64,000 bases of DNA from Glossina fuscipes (taxonomy: Eukaryota; Arthropoda; Insecta; Diptera; Glossinidae), in contig NW_023998416.1 of NCBI RefSeq assembly GCF_014805625.2, positions 12,950,914 through 13,014,913 on the forward strand, written 5' to 3'. Positions 63,183 through 64,000 of this stretch are shown here, one piece after another. Below the pieces are notes generated by a model. It had not been told where the DNA came from. It saw only the letters and a program-made list of their open reading frames with translations, and did no database searches. Position 1 is the stretch's first letter; the number at the start of each line of letters is the position of its first letter. The translations under genes and the position numbers were made by a program.

Positions 63183-64000
63183 ACTGTATTGGATTGAGTT
63201 TAGCCGCAGCAGACGTAATAAACATACCGTACAGACATGTTTGTAAAGCGCTCTCTCTTTGTTGTATTTTACTTTTATGACTGCCTAAAACTCTAGTAAA
63301 ATCAAAAATCAAAAGTTAAAGGGGCTTTCTGGATAAATTTTAAGCTCACGCACTTTTGCATACGCATGTATGCGTGAAAAATTACAAAACCTAATCGAAA
63401 AATTAAAGTTTTCTTAATGCCATATATTAAAATAAGCCCAATAGGCGGAGAATGAAAGAAGACGCTCTGCCGAATTGAAAGTTAAATAATTTTTCTTAGT
63501 TTTGCGTAAATAATAAAGTCATTCATTTGTCTTTAATTAGATTCAAAGATGCAGGATAATATTTGGTTTCGAATTTCCCGGTTCTTCAATATCGCCGAAC
63601 AATTGATATTTGAAACTGAATCTAAATTGTTTAAGAAAAGTAACTGTGTCTTTAATGTGCAAAGGAATCAAAATAGAATATTATAATTTATGAGGTCTCC
63701 AATGTGTAGTACAAGCCTCTTGATGCACACGCTTAATGGAGGCAAAAATATGAGCAATCACCGTAATGAATACCATACAGATGAAGCTTTAAGCACACGT
63801 CTAAAAATTTTGCATAATCCTTCGCTATTGTACGTGAGTTTGTTCATCATTATTAGGTGTACAAATAAGTTCTCTGCATTCCTTTAATAAAATTCAATTT
63901 TAATTAAGGAATGCTGCTTATTGCAAGTAAAGCTTAATTATCGAAATGTTCCACTATACCAACTCGGTTCATTACCGAATAGCTTGCGGATACCTTTACG

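Noticed and set aside
1..64000. CRISPR arrays, bacterial operons, riboswitches, viral genes
   Set aside because: The direct repeats found are isolated pairs or microsatellites. The genes are eukaryotic, with splice sites and TATA/Inr promoters, and no viral protein signature was recognised.

Overview
This is an AT-rich window from an insect nuclear genome, most likely a higher dipteran and perhaps a tephritid fruit fly. The clues are an insect-type intronless trypsin with a TATA box plus a TCAGT initiator, a spliced exon of the fly neuron navigator gene (sickie), many microsatellites, and many degraded mobile-element relics. The species is an inference; the sequence does not name it. Nothing looks bacterial: there are no operons, ribosome binding sites, CRISPR arrays or bacterial IS elements.

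Only two features are strongly supported as functional coding sequence. The first is a complete single-exon S1 serine protease on the minus strand (43117-43893). It has a signal peptide, activation peptide, catalytic triad, three disulphides and a well-spaced core promoter. Its S1 pocket is not that of a trypsin: the position equivalent to 189 is Ser, 193 is Arg and 216 is Ser. The second is one plus-strand internal exon (55038-55372) encoding the C-terminal half of a neuron-navigator calponin-homology (CH) domain, flanked by a clear acceptor and donor. I could not find the exon carrying the first half of the domain, so most or all of the window is probably intron of the sickie gene. The protease would then be a nested gene on the opposite strand. 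The two genes have no evident functional link.

The rest, about 98%, is non-coding or decayed. I recognise a broken mariner transposase start (1335-1543), a fragment of a non-LTR retrotransposon (18555-18893, minus), and a possible mariner terminal repeat at 41100. Short interspersed elements with tRNA-like pol III boxes occur near 161, 15956, 30643 and 33615. Two diverged interspersed repeat families recur at least 10 and 6 times; they carry TATACCC and CAACGCCCAGAAGG motifs and CTGTCCGTCTGTC tracts.

Several coding-like patches remain unexplained: 22184-22727, 49790-50180, 54545-54660 (faintly BtpA-like, minus) and 58715-58897. Small structural oddities include a duplicated TATA-bearing 67 bp unit (22603 and 22894), a 29 bp perfect direct repeat upstream of the protease (44058 and 44150), and several palindromes. 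I saw no convincing undescribed multi-gene system; the most interesting object is the protease with the rebuilt active-site pocket.
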